A stretch of DNA of 37,655 nucleotides. Source: Actinomycetes bacterium (GTDB taxonomy: Bacteria > Actinomycetota > Thermoleophilia > Solirubrobacterales > Solirubrobacteraceae). Positions within the stretch are counted from its first letter, which is position 1, and each line of letters begins with the position of its first letter. Where the stretch lies: contig JAJYHG010000016.1 of the NCBI GenBank assembly GCA_021784895.1, positions 1 to 37,655 on the forward strand, written 5' to 3'. Below the pieces are notes generated by a model, which was not told the origin of the DNA, made no database searches, and saw only the letters and a list, made by a program, of their open reading frames with translations. Below are positions 1-7,923 of this stretch, piece by piece. A program made the position numbers and the translations under genes.

Positions 1-175
1 CCTTGGCCGCGCTCAGGCACTCGGTGTGGGGGGTGCGGGGATCATCGACCTTGCCACGGAAGGCGGGGTTGTTGAGCAGATTGGGTGAGCCTGCCTCGGG
101 CTTCGGCGGGATGCCGCAGGCGCTGATCAGGAGCGCCGTCAGCACGCAGGCCACCGCGACCTTCGCGGGGTGCAT
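1..175 (-). CDS. Lipoprotein, N-terminal part only (runs off the window)
   Basis: Open frame reading leftwards from ATG at 175 to the window edge, 58 residues visible, beginning MHPAKVAVACVLTALLISAC. A short basic start, a hydrophobic stretch and the lipobox I-S-A-C (Cys20) make a lipoprotein signal peptide, so the mature protein should be lipid-anchored on the outer face of the membrane. The part after Cys20 is Pro/Asn-rich and I recognise no domain. It starts 20 bp after the PaiB-like gene stops and reads the same way, so it is probably last in the operon 2602 to 1. Function unknown. Confidence 0.7.
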   Translation of the reverse strand, partial: MHPAKVAVACVLTALLISACGIPPKPEAGSPNLLNNPAFRGKVDDPRTPHTECLSAAK

Positions 176-195
176 ATGCCTGCCAGGGTAGTAGA

Positions 196-825
196 TCAGC
201 TGTCGCGATCGCGGCGAGAGCGGTCGGTTGCGCCGGCCAGCGGGCTGGCGGCGGCCTGCAGTCCGGCGATCACACCGTCAACGTCGGCCGGCGGGCGGTT
301 GAGGCCAAGCTTGGCCTTGGCCTGCACGCGCGTGATCTGGAGCTCGACGCCGACGATCGCCTGCAGCTGACCGTCGACGTAGTCGCGCGGCGCGTCGTCG
401 ACGCTCCATGGCTCGGGGCGCTCCGCCTCGTGGCGGTCGGTCAGCCGGCGCACGATCTGCTCCAGCCAGACGGGGTCATCGTGGATCACCAGACGGCCGT
501 GGACGTGAGCGACCAGGTAGTTCCAGGTCGGCACGACCCGGCCGTGCTCGCGCTTGGTGGCGTACCAGCCGGGGCTGATGTAGGCGTCGGGACCGTGGGC
601 GATCACCAGTGATTCACCGATCTGCTCCAGGCGCCAGTGGTCGTTCTTGCGAGCGACGTGCCCGAGCAGGGATCCGAAGCCGCCAGGGGCGGGGTCGTGG
701 ATCAGCGGCAGGAAGGTCGCGTACGGGCCGTCAGTGGTGGCGGTCACGAGGTCGGCGGCGCGGATCCCGCCCAGCAGCTCGCCGGTTTCGCGCTCGTTGG
801 CCTGAAAGTGTTTGGGGAGGTACAT
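196..825 (-). CDS. PaiB-family FMN-binding protein
   Basis: 209 residues. The start MYLPKHFQANE is the standard beginning of PaiB-type proteins (split-barrel, flavin-reductase-like fold). Other family hallmarks are the Thr/Ala-rich first strand, a central HVARKNDHW segment, the PTWNYLVAHVHG motif, and a C-terminal region ending in a helix with Asn-Arg-Pro (GLNRPPADVDGVIAGL). Members bind FMN and are often named negative transcriptional regulators after Bacillus PaiB, which was linked to sporulation and protease genes. That role is not established here. An in-frame extension upstream to 1029 would overlap the upstream gene and lacks family similarity, so ATG 825 is chosen. It lies 28 bp behind the membrane protein gene and is probably co-transcribed with it. 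Confidence 0.88.
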   Translation of the reverse strand: MYLPKHFQANERETGELLGGIRAADLVTATTDGPYATFLPLIHDPAPGGFGSLLGHVARKNDHWRLEQIGESLVIAHGPDAYISPGWYATKREHGRVVPTWNYLVAHVHGRLVIHDDPVWLEQIVRRLTDRHEAERPEPWSVDDAPRDYVDGQLQAIVGVELQITRVQAKAKLGLNRPPADVDGVIAGLQAAASPLAGATDRSRRDRDS

Positions 826-853
826 GGCGCCTGGTGCGCTGACGGGGGCGGCG

Positions 854-2602
854 CTATCCCGGGCCGGGTGCGCTGCAGTCCATGTACAGCGTAACCGGAG
901 GGGCTGTGAGGATCCGGTACCTGGAGCCGTTCGACGCTTGCCAGCCCCTCTCCCAGGTCGCCATCTGAAGCGGGGTGGGGCCGAGGTTGCCGGGTGTGTA
1001 CGAGGTCGGTCCGGCCTGGAAGACGACATTCGGGCCGCGGCCGGTTTGGAGCGTGTGGGGCAGCGAGTTGACCCGGGGGATGGGCTCGTCCAGGTACCAG
1101 GCGAGCATCGTGACCTCGTAGTTGTCGGTCATGATGCTGCCGCAGGCGAGGATCTTGCCCGGGCCGCCCGCACGCTTGATCAGGCTGACGTAGCTCTGGC
1201 GCAACTCTGCCTGGTAGCGCAGCGCCAGGCGTACCGACTCGACGCTCGGGAGACGGTGCGCGAACCAGCCCGGGACGAACAGGAAGACGAGCGTCATGAG
1301 GGCACTCGCGCCGCCCAGCCGCAGCCCCGCGCTGGGTGCCTGCCGCATCCCCGCGCCGGTTGCCTGCCGCCGCCGCCCCGCCGCCCCGCCGCCCCGCCGC
1401 CAGGCCCGCCCGAGCAGCCGCGCGACGCCGATCGCCGCCCACGCATAGGCGCTGGCACCCCCCACGTAGACCAGCAGCACGCCCAGGATCGTGTAGCGGG
1501 TGTTGCCGGCAAAGCCCGCCTGGGTTTCGAGTGAGATCCCGATCCACCAGCAGAAGCCGGCGGCGGCCGCCAGCGCTGCAGCCGCCGGTGCGCCGTTGCG
1601 CTTGACCGCCTCCCGCCAGCTGCCGGTGCCACGGCGGTCGCGGACCAGCAGCCAGGCTGTCACCGCGATCAAGAGCAGCGCCGCCGCCTCGACGCGGCCG
1701 ATCACGAGCGGCCAGATGGTGCGCGAGAGCTCGGTCCAGAACGGGAAGGCGCTGTTGACCGCGGAGTGGACGGAATGGTTGTGACGCGCGTGGGAGATCA
1801 GCCCGCCCGCCTTGCGTCCGCCGAGGACCTGTGGCACGACCCAGAGTGCCAGCATCAGCGCGATCAGCCCCAGCACGGCCGCCCCGGCCGCCAGCGCCCG
1901 CTTGACGTCGCGCCGCTCGCGCCAGATCATCCAGAGCCCGTACGGGCCCCAGATGAACCACAGCTCCGGCCGGTCCAGGCACGGCAGCATGCCGATCAAA
2001 AACGCCTGCCGGTGGTGGCCATCAAAGGCCCGCTCGATCGCGATCAGCGCCAGCGCGAAGGTGAACCCCTCGGAGTAGCCGAGCATCATCGGCACCGGAT
2101 AGGTGGGCGTGAAGCCGGTCCCGAGCAGCGCCAGGGTGGCGGCCAGCACGGGTGCCGCCAGCGCCCCAGCGCGTGCCAGCGGCGAGAGGCCGGCGAGCCA
2201 CTCCCGCGAGCTGCTGTTCGACACCCCGGGCCGGCCGCGCGACACGAGGCCCCAGGTGATCCGGGCGGTCAGCTTGGCCGCCATCATCGACGCCAGCAGC
2301 GCGCCGGCGCGCGCCACGATCAGCCACAGGCGGGGCTGGGCCGGGCCGAAGAGCGCAAACACCGTTGTGAAGAGCACGGGCAGCGGCTTCCAGCTCGAGC
2401 CGCCGGCGATCGTCAGCTTGCCGTGCAGGATCTCGCGGCCCCAGATCAGCCACGACCACGGGTCGTAGCTTGGCGTCCAGGGAAACGCGAGGGACAGCAC
2501 GCCCGCGATCAGCGCGAAGGCCACCATCCACACGTACAGACGCCCGCCGCGCAGCGGCGAGCGGCGCGGCGGACGGATCCGCGGTTCAGTTACTACCGTC
2601 AT
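854..2602 (-). CDS. Polytopic membrane protein, GT-C glycosyltransferase-like
   Basis: 582 residues with about ten hydrophobic segments between residues 24 and 450 and a hydrophilic C-terminal third of about 140 residues. After the first membrane segment comes an acidic loop with SYDPWSWLIWGREI, which resembles the aspartate-bearing first extracytoplasmic loop of GT-C enzymes using polyprenyl-phosphate sugars. A second loop carries CLDRPELWF. The Gly/Arg-rich stretch near residues 400-425 (GRAWRRGGGAAGRRRQ) is low complexity. It is first in an operon with the PaiB-like and lipoprotein genes. The start is supported by a -10-like TAAAAT nine bases upstream. A sugar-transfer role in cell-envelope synthesis is inference. 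No family signature is decisive, and a non-enzymatic membrane protein is possible. Confidence 0.6.
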   Translation of the reverse strand: MTVVTEPRIRPPRRSPLRGGRLYVWMVAFALIAGVLSLAFPWTPSYDPWSWLIWGREILHGKLTIAGGSSWKPLPVLFTTVFALFGPAQPRLWLIVARAGALLASMMAAKLTARITWGLVSRGRPGVSNSSSREWLAGLSPLARAGALAAPVLAATLALLGTGFTPTYPVPMMLGYSEGFTFALALIAIERAFDGHHRQAFLIGMLPCLDRPELWFIWGPYGLWMIWRERRDVKRALAAGAAVLGLIALMLALWVVPQVLGGRKAGGLISHARHNHSVHSAVNSAFPFWTELSRTIWPLVIGRVEAAALLLIAVTAWLLVRDRRGTGSWREAVKRNGAPAAAALAAAAGFCWWIGISLETQAGFAGNTRYTILGVLLVYVGGASAYAWAAIGVARLLGRAWRRGGGAAGRRRQATGAGMRQAPSAGLRLGGASALMTLVFLFVPGWFAHRLPSVESVRLALRYQAELRQSYVSLIKRAGGPGKILACGSIMTDNYEVTMLAWYLDEPIPRVNSLPHTLQTGRGPNVVFQAGPTSYTPGNLGPTPLQMATWERGWQASNGSRYRILTAPPVTLYMDCSAPGPG

Positions 2603-2611
2603 GCTTATGTG

Positions 2612-2617
2612 ATTTTA
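2612..2617 (-). promoter_or_regulatory. -10-like TAAAAT, near-leaderless start of the membrane protein gene
   Basis: On the minus strand TAAAAT ends nine bases before the ATG at 2602. There is no Shine-Dalgarno sequence in the gap (CACATAAGC). This gives a leader of only a few bases. It is one of about ten similar arrangements in the window. Confidence 0.45.
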
Positions 2618-2715
2618 AGGCTGCGGCTCGCTTTGCCTGCTGCTACGACCACGCACTACAACACGTCAGGCTGTCATTTGGAGCGGTGTCGCGTGCGCAG
2701 AGCCGTGCCCGGTGC

Positions 2716-3468
2716 TCACAGCGGTGTCGTGTAGGCGCCGTTGATGCCACCGTCGACCAGCAGCGATGAGGCAGTCATGAACGAGGAGTCGTCACTGGCG
2801 AGGAACAGCGCCGCTTTGGCGATCTCGGCGGCCTCGCCGAAGCGGCCCATCGGCACGTGCACCAGGCGCCGTGCGGCCCGCTCCGGATCCTTGGCGAACA
2901 GCTCCATCAGCAGCGGCGTTGCAACCGGTCCGGGGCACAGTGCATTGACGCGGACGCCCTGCTTGGCGAACTCGACGCCCATCTCGCGAGACATCGCCAG
3001 CACCGCACCCTTCGACGCCGTGTAGGAGATCTGCGACGTGGCCGCCCCCATGACGGCCACGAACGAGGCCGTGTTGATGACCGAGCCGCGGATCGGGCCG
3101 TCGTTCTCAAGCAGCGCCGCGATCCCATACTTGCAGCACAGAAAGACGCTCTTGAGGTTCGCGTCCTGCACCCGCTGCCAGGCGTCGAGCTCGGTGACGA
3201 GCACCGAATCGTCGTCGGTCGGCGAGATGCCGGCGTTGTTGAACAGCACGTCCACGCGGCCGAAGCGCTCCCGCACGCTGCGGTAGAGCTCGATCACGGC
3301 TGCTTCGTCGGTCAGGTCGACCTGGAGCGGGAGCTCGCCCACGGCGTGCTCGCGTACATCGACGCCGACGACGTGGGCGCCTTCAGCGGCGAACAGCTCG
3401 GCGCTGGCCAGCCCGATTCCCCCGGCCGCGCCGGTTATCACTGCGACTCTGTCTTGTAGGCGGTTCAT
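2716..3468 (-). CDS. Short-chain dehydrogenase/reductase (SDR)
   Basis: 250 residues, classical SDR length. The cofactor motif TGAAGGIG is at 12-19, NNAG at 77-80, Ser135 and the catalytic pair Tyr149-x3-Lys153 (YTASK), then the PGPVATPL segment after the core and the C-terminal LLVDGG. Asp37 after the second strand (VVGVDV) suggests NAD(H) rather than NADP(H). A longer in-frame start at 3579 would run into the upstream gene, so ATG 3468 is chosen, 13 bp after the aldehyde dehydrogenase stop. The order glutamine synthetase-like, aldehyde dehydrogenase, SDR resembles the Mycobacterium tuberculosis Rv2857c-Rv2860c region, where the SDR is of unproven function. It probably oxidises a hydroxy intermediate of the same catabolic route. 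Confidence 0.88.
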   Translation of the reverse strand: MNRLQDRVAVITGAAGGIGLASAELFAAEGAHVVGVDVREHAVGELPLQVDLTDEAAVIELYRSVRERFGRVDVLFNNAGISPTDDDSVLVTELDAWQRVQDANLKSVFLCCKYGIAALLENDGPIRGSVINTASFVAVMGAATSQISYTASKGAVLAMSREMGVEFAKQGVRVNALCPGPVATPLLMELFAKDPERAARRLVHVPMGRFGEAAEIAKAALFLASDDSSFMTASSLLVDGGINGAYTTPL

Positions 3469-3481
3469 TTGCTTGTCCGGT

Positions 3482-4849
3482 TCAGGTGGTGGCGTAGTAG
3501 ATGGTCTTGGTCTCGGTGTAGGCGTCGGTCGCGTGCGGCCCGAGCTCGCGCCCGTAGCCTGACTGCTTGAAGCCGCCAAAGGGCGTGCTCACGCGCACCG
3601 ACGAATTTGAGTTGATCGACAGGACACCGCTCTCGACGGCCCGGGCGACCCGCAGCGCGCGCGCCCCGTCGCGGGTCCAGATGGAGCCAGACAGGCCGTA
3701 GATGGTGTCGTTGGCCAGGCGCACCGCATCCTCTTCATCCTGGAATGGGATCACGGCCACCACCGGCCCGAAGATCTCCTCGCACACTGCCGGTGAGCCA
3801 GGGTCAACGGGGGCCAGGACGGTCGGCGGGAACCAGAACCCCGGGCCCTCGGGGGCGCTCCCGCGGAACGCCACCGATGCCCCTTCTGCGGCTGTCAGGG
3901 AGGCGACGCGCTCACGCTGGCGGGCCGAGATCAGCGGCCCCATCATCGCTTCGGGGTCGAGCGGGTCGCCGACCCGGAAGCCCTCGACGTGCGGCTGCAG
4001 CAGGCTCAGGAACTGATCGACGACCGCTGCCTGGACCAGCAGGCGTGAGCGCGCACAGCAGTCCTGACCGGCGTTGTCAAAGACCGCCCACGGGGCCGCC
4101 GCGGCCGCCCGCTCGAGGTCGGCGTCGGCAAAGATCACGTTGGCCGACTTCCCGCCGAGCTCGAGCGTGACGCGCTTGACCGTCTGGGCGGCGCTGGCTG
4201 CGATCGTGCGCCCGACAGCGGTCGAGCCGGTGAAGGCGATCTTGGCCACGTCCGGGTGTTCGACCAGCCGCGCCCCCGCCACCGGCCCGTAGCCGGCGAC
4301 GACGTTGACCACGCCCGGAGCGATCCCGGCTTCGAGCACGAGCTGCTCGAAGCGCAGCGCGCTCAGCGGGGTGAGCTCGGCCGGCTTGAGCACAACCGTG
4401 TTCCCGGCTGCCAGCGCCGGCCCGAGCTTCCAGGCGGCGATAGTCAGGGGGAAGTTCCACGGCACGATCAGCCCGACCACACCGAGCGGCTCACGGACGG
4501 TGAACGCCTGCCCGCCCGCGACCGGGATCGTCTCCCCCATCAGCCGCTCCGGCATGCCGGCGTAGTAGCGGAAGGTGTCAACCACCATCCCCATCTCGCC
4601 GCGCGCCGAGGCGAGCGGCTTGCCGGCGTTGCGCGCCTCGAGCAGGGCGAGCTCCTCGAGGCTGTCCTGCAAGCGGTCGGCCAGGGCTCGCAGCGCCCCG
4701 GCGCGCACCCCCGGAGCGAGAGCGCGCCATGCCGGCAGCGCCGCCCGTGCGCGCGCGACCGCCTCGTCCACCTGCTCGATGCCGGCAGCAGGAACGCGTT
4801 CGAGCACCGCCTCGGTGGCGGGCTCGATCACCGTCAGTACCTCGGTCAT
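3482..4849 (-). CDS. NAD(P)-dependent aldehyde dehydrogenase
   Basis: 455 residues, ALDH superfamily. Visible catalytic parts are Asn132 in PWNF, Lys155 in KPAE, Glu230 in LELGGKS, nucleophile Cys264 in GQDCCA, and Glu358 in EEIFGP. All are intact, so an active enzyme oxidising an aldehyde to an acid is expected. With the neighbouring glutamine synthetase-like ligase, the substrate may be a gamma-glutamylated amino-aldehyde, by analogy with PuuC of putrescine breakdown or actinobacterial AldC. That is inference. The start ATG 4849 has a good ribosome site (GAAAGG, about 6 bases upstream) and its own 144-bp upstream gap, so it may be expressed partly independently of the regulator gene. Confidence 0.93.
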   Translation of the reverse strand: MTEVLTVIEPATEAVLERVPAAGIEQVDEAVARARAALPAWRALAPGVRAGALRALADRLQDSLEELALLEARNAGKPLASARGEMGMVVDTFRYYAGMPERLMGETIPVAGGQAFTVREPLGVVGLIVPWNFPLTIAAWKLGPALAAGNTVVLKPAELTPLSALRFEQLVLEAGIAPGVVNVVAGYGPVAGARLVEHPDVAKIAFTGSTAVGRTIAASAAQTVKRVTLELGGKSANVIFADADLERAAAAAPWAVFDNAGQDCCARSRLLVQAAVVDQFLSLLQPHVEGFRVGDPLDPEAMMGPLISARQRERVASLTAAEGASVAFRGSAPEGPGFWFPPTVLAPVDPGSPAVCEEIFGPVVAVIPFQDEEDAVRLANDTIYGLSGSIWTRDGARALRVARAVESGVLSINSNSSVRVSTPFGGFKQSGYGRELGPHATDAYTETKTIYYATT

Positions 4850-4911
4850 TTCGCCTTTCTTCGTTTGAACACAGAAAAGGAGCGCTTCCCGGCCCTTTAC
4901 CAGCGGAGCGG

Positions 4912-4925
4912 ATTATCGCGCAAAT
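4912..4925. promoter_or_regulatory. Candidate GntR/FadR operator and -10 before the aldehyde dehydrogenase
   Basis: On the minus strand ATTTGCGCGATAAT is an imperfect dyad (five of seven pairs) containing GATAAT, a -10-like hexamer about 60 bases before the ATG at 4849. The gene for a GntR/FadR regulator lies just upstream, so autoregulation of the operon through this site is plausible but unproven. Confidence 0.3.
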
Positions 4926-4938
4926 TCGCGCCCGCGCT

Positions 4939-4969
4939 GGGGCTGCCCGGCCCGCTGGCCGGCAGCCCC
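4939..4969 (-). terminator. GC-rich hairpin with AGCG loop behind the regulator gene
   Basis: Read on the minus strand: left arm GGGGCTGCCGGCC, loop AGCG, right arm GGCCGGGCAGCCCC with one bulged G. It sits 25 bases after the regulator stop at 4994. No U-run follows, so this would be a U-less intrinsic terminator or a processing hairpin. It shares the 19-nt core GCCGGCCAGCGGGCCGGGC with the hairpin at 9723-9753. Confidence 0.6.
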
Positions 4970-4993
4970 GCTGAAGCGTCCTCTGCACCGGGC

Positions 4994-5740
4994 TCAGGCG
5001 CGGGGCAGGAGCCCGGCGAGCACGTGCTCGGTGCCGCGCAGGTGTTCGGCCATCTCCCGCGCGCTGGCGCCCTCGTCGCCGCTGGCGACTGCGGCCAGGA
5101 TCCGCCGGTGCTGCAGGTTCGAGGAGCTCAGCACCTCGGCCGGGTGCGCGATCAGCGCGATCACCCGCGTCGCCGCGCCCTGGACCTCGGTCGCGAGCGT
5201 CACCAGCCGCGGGTTGCCGGTGGCCTCCGCCAGGCCGATGTGGAAGCGGACGTCGAGCTGGCGATAGGCCTGGAAGTCGTTGGGGGAGTCCTCCATCGCC
5301 GTGATCAGCTCGCCGAGTGCGCCCAGCGACGCCGACCGTGCGCGGCGACAGGCGAGCACGGCGATCCCCACCTCGACGGCTATACGGTGATCCCAGATCT
5401 CGTGCCAGCGCGCCAACAGGTCGGCCGGAGGGGGCGGCGCCGGTGGCAGCTTGGCCGCGACGAACGTGCCACCGCCACGGCCCCGGATGGCGTGCAGGTG
5501 TCCGCTCTGGCCGAGCGCGACCAGTGCCTGGCGCAGCGTCGAGCGCGCGATCCCGAGCCGCGCGCACAGCTCACGCTCGGCCGGCAGCCGGGTGCCTGGT
5601 GGCAGCAGCCCCAGGCGGATGGCGGTGCCGATCCGGTCGACCGCCTCCTCAAAGGCGGTCTGCGAGCGCACGGGCGCAAACACGGCGTCAAGTGACGTGG
5701 CGGGGTCGAGTGCGTTCGGTGGGTCGCTCGTGGTGGCCAT
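4994..5740 (-). CDS. GntR-family transcriptional regulator, FadR/FCD subfamily
   Basis: 248 residues. Residues about 28-95 form the GntR winged helix (LPPGTRLPAERELCARLGIA then STLRQALVAL and the wing RGRGGGTFV). Residues about 105-240 form the helical FCD effector domain with probable metal or ligand residues Asp163, His167, His211 and His233. Such proteins usually repress nearby catabolic genes until an organic acid effector binds. It lies 18 bp behind the glutamine synthetase-like gene and ahead of the aldehyde dehydrogenase, so it most likely controls this operon. The effector cannot be read from sequence. Confidence 0.9.
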   Translation of the reverse strand: MATTSDPPNALDPATSLDAVFAPVRSQTAFEEAVDRIGTAIRLGLLPPGTRLPAERELCARLGIARSTLRQALVALGQSGHLHAIRGRGGGTFVAAKLPPAPPPPADLLARWHEIWDHRIAVEVGIAVLACRRARSASLGALGELITAMEDSPNDFQAYRQLDVRFHIGLAEATGNPRLVTLATEVQGAATRVIALIAHPAEVLSSSNLQHRRILAAVASGDEGASAREMAEHLRGTEHVLAGLLPRA

Positions 5741-5758
5741 TGCTGCCGCGCCGTGGCT

Positions 5759-7087
5759 TCAGAGGCGCTCGAAGCCGCGGATGCGCTCCCAGTCGGTCAC
5801 CGCGGCGTTGAAGGCGGCCAGCTCGATGTCAGCGGCGTTAAGGTAGTGCTCCACGACCTGATCGCCGAGGGCGCGGCGGGCCACGGTGCTCGCGGCAAAC
5901 AGCTCGCGCGCCTCCTGGAGGGTGCCCGGCAGCCGCGGCCGGTCGGTGGCCGTATAGGCGTTGCCCTCGAGCGCGGGCTCGAGCTCGAGCCCGCGCTCGA
6001 CGCCGTCGAGCCCGGCTGCGATCAGCGCCGCCAGCGCCATGTAGGGGTTGAGGTCGGCGCCGCCGGCGCGATTCTCCATGCGCAGCGACGCGCCGCTGCC
6101 GAGCACCCGCAGGGCGCAGGTGCGGTTGTCGTGCCCCCAGGCGACCGTCGTGGGTGCGAACGACCCGGCCGCGAAGCGCTTGTAGGAGTTGATGTTCGGC
6201 GCCAGCAGCAGGGTCAGCTCGCGGGCGTGGGCGAGCTGGCCGGCGAGGAAGGACTCGAACGTGCGCGGGTCGCGGGCGAACAGCGGCCCCTCGGCGTCGG
6301 CCAGCGAGAGGTGGATGTGACAGGAGTTGCCCTCGCGCTCGTTGAACTTGGCCATGAAGCTGATCGAGGCGCCCTCCTGGGCCGCTATCTCCTTGGCCCC
6401 GTTCTTGTAGATCACGTGGTCATCAGCGGCGCGCAGCGCCTCGGCGTAGCGGAAGTTGATCTCGTGCTGGCCGAGGTTGCACTCGCCCTTTGAGCTCTCG
6501 ACCACCAGCTCGGCTGCGCTCATCGCGTTGCGGATCCGGCGGATCAGCGGCTCGACCCGCGAGGTGCCCAGCAGCGAGTAGTCCACGTTGTAGAGGTTGG
6601 CGGGGTTGAGGTCGTGGTAGCGCTTGTGCCAGGCCTCCTCGTAGCTGTCGCGAAAGACGAGGAACTCGAGCTCGGTGGCCGCGTTGGCACTCCAGCCGCG
6701 CTGCGCGAGGCGCTCGATCTGCGCCTTCAGCACCTGGCGGGGCGAGGCGAGCACGTCGCCGCCGTCGGCCCAGGCGAGGTCGGCCAGGCACAGCACGCTG
6801 GCCTGCTCCCAGGGCAGCGGCCGCAGCGCGGACAGGTCGGGGCGCATCACGAAGTCCCCGTAACCGCGCTCCCAGGAGGACATCGCGTAGCCGCCGACGG
6901 TGTTCATCTCGACGTCCACGGCGAGCAGGTAGTTGCAGCCCTCGGCGCCGTGCTCGGTGACCTCGTGCAGGAAGTGACCGGCGCCCAGGCGCTTGCCCTG
7001 CAGCCGGCCCTGCATGTCGGTGAGCGCGAGCACCACGGTCTCGATCTCGCCCGTCTCGACCCCAGTTCTCAGTGTCTCGAGGTCCAT
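5759..7087 (-). CDS. Glutamine synthetase-family gamma-glutamyl ligase (GlnA3/GlnA4/PuuA-like)
   Basis: 442 residues from ATG 7087, which has a strong ribosome site (GGAAGG). An upstream in-frame extension to 7195 has no family similarity. Conserved parts include Glu139 and Glu141 (TELEF), the KGECNLGQHEINFRY segment with Glu209, HIH at 257-259, NSYKRF with Arg304, and RMENRAGG at 336-343. In this subfamily ATP-dependent ligation usually joins glutamate to an amine (putrescine in PuuA, polyamines in Streptomyces GlnA3, ethanolamine in GlnA4) rather than to ammonia. The neighbours (FadR-type regulator, aldehyde dehydrogenase, SDR) fit amine catabolism rather than nitrogen assimilation. No PuuD-like hydrolase for removing the glutamyl group is present in this cluster. 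The exact amine is unknown. Confidence 0.88.
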   Translation of the reverse strand: MDLETLRTGVETGEIETVVLALTDMQGRLQGKRLGAGHFLHEVTEHGAEGCNYLLAVDVEMNTVGGYAMSSWERGYGDFVMRPDLSALRPLPWEQASVLCLADLAWADGGDVLASPRQVLKAQIERLAQRGWSANAATELEFLVFRDSYEEAWHKRYHDLNPANLYNVDYSLLGTSRVEPLIRRIRNAMSAAELVVESSKGECNLGQHEINFRYAEALRAADDHVIYKNGAKEIAAQEGASISFMAKFNEREGNSCHIHLSLADAEGPLFARDPRTFESFLAGQLAHARELTLLLAPNINSYKRFAAGSFAPTTVAWGHDNRTCALRVLGSGASLRMENRAGGADLNPYMALAALIAAGLDGVERGLELEPALEGNAYTATDRPRLPGTLQEARELFAASTVARRALGDQVVEHYLNAADIELAAFNAAVTDWERIRGFERL

Positions 7088-7198
7088 CAGCCGCCTTCCG
7101 CTCGCCCAGTTGTGCACCCGCCGGGTGCCCCGCAGTCTGGAAGGTATCTCAAGCTGCGGCGCAGGCGGCTGGACGGCTCCCCGGGGGCGCGCCAATCA

Positions 7199-7224
7199 GG
7201 CGCCGGTTCAGCGGAACCGGCGCC
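7199..7224. promoter_or_regulatory. Perfect 11-bp dyad (AGCG loop) before dcd
   Basis: GGCGCCGGTTC, then AGCG, then GAACCGGCGCC: an 11-bp perfect inverted repeat ending 19 bases before the dcd start, in the gap between two divergent genes. No gene ends here, so it is not an ordinary terminator. It could be an operator or a 5'-leader hairpin. It shares the AGCG loop with the hairpins at 4939, 9723 and 33362. Confidence 0.55.
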
Positions 7225-7243
7225 GTGACAAACTGCTGCGCCG

Positions 7244-7855
7244 ATGAGCAACGTGCCGGCCTCGGTCCTCTCAGACGGGACGATCCTCGCGCAGGTGCAG
7301 GCGGGGCGCATCGCGATCGAGCCGTGGGATCCGGCGATGCTGCAGCCGGCCAGCGTCGATGTGCGCCTGGGCGACTCCTTCCGCGTGTTTCACAATTACC
7401 GCGTCTCGGCGATCGACCTCCGCGACCCGCCGTCGAACCTGACCGAGGAGGTGGTGGTGGCGCCGGGCGATCCGTTCGTGATCCACCCTGGCGACTTCTG
7501 CCTGGGGCGCACGCTCGAGTGGGTCAGGATCCCGCCCGACATCGTGGCCCGGATCGAGGGTAAATCGAGCCTCGGGCGGCTTGGGCTGATCGTGCATGCG
7601 ACCGCCGGCTTCTGCGACCCCGGCTTCGAGGGCACGCTCACGCTCGAGCTCGGCAACCTCACCCGTGTGCCGATCCGCCTCTACCCGGGCCTGCCGGTGG
7701 CGCAGCTGTCGTTCATGGCGCTCGACCGGCCCGCGCAGCGCCCGTACGGGAGCCCCGGGCTCGGCAGCCACTATCAGGGTCAGCGGGCTGCGACCGAGAG
7801 CCGCTACGAGGGCGGGCCGCCCGCCGCTACACCCGAGGCGGCGTCCGGACGATGA
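7244..7855 (+). CDS. dcd: dCTP deaminase, possibly bifunctional dCTP deaminase/dUTPase
   Basis: 203 residues. The Dcd signature GKSSLGRLGL (106-115) is followed by HATAGFCDPGFEG and TLTLELGN, with the likely catalytic Glu135, and then the nucleotide-closing tail PYGSPGLGSHYQGQRAATES. The enzyme deaminates dCTP towards dUTP, and the trimer forms in the cytoplasm. The HATAG segment resembles the M. tuberculosis enzyme, which also hydrolyses dUTP to dUMP, so bifunctionality is likely but inferred. The C-terminal 20 residues are an Ala/Pro-rich extension. It is divergent from the glutamine synthetase-like gene. No clear ribosome site precedes ATG 7244. Confidence 0.93.
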   Translation: MSNVPASVLSDGTILAQVQAGRIAIEPWDPAMLQPASVDVRLGDSFRVFHNYRVSAIDLRDPPSNLTEEVVVAPGDPFVIHPGDFCLGRTLEWVRIPPDIVARIEGKSSLGRLGLIVHATAGFCDPGFEGTLTLELGNLTRVPIRLYPGLPVAQLSFMALDRPAQRPYGSPGLGSHYQGQRAATESRYEGGPPAATPEAASGR

Positions 7856-7923
7856 CGCTGGTACTACTCTCCACCGGGGGGGTGCTGTTGCTTAGACCAG
7901 AGTCCTAGCTCGAGAGGATTGCC

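Noticed and set aside
231-250. AGCG-loop hairpin inside the 3' part of the PaiB-like gene
   Set aside because: It is an 8-bp stem with one wobble pair and lies wholly in codons for SPLAG and neighbours. It probably arises by chance from high GC.
1366-1400. CCCCGCCG-like repeats in the membrane protein gene
   Set aside because: Imperfect codon-level repetition of a Gly/Arg-rich cytoplasmic loop. No structure beyond composition.
744-1982. Overlapping minus-strand frame within the membrane protein and PaiB-like genes
   Set aside because: It shares the strand but is out of frame with two genes that have clear protein features. Its own translation is Ala/Gly/Arg-rich without motifs.
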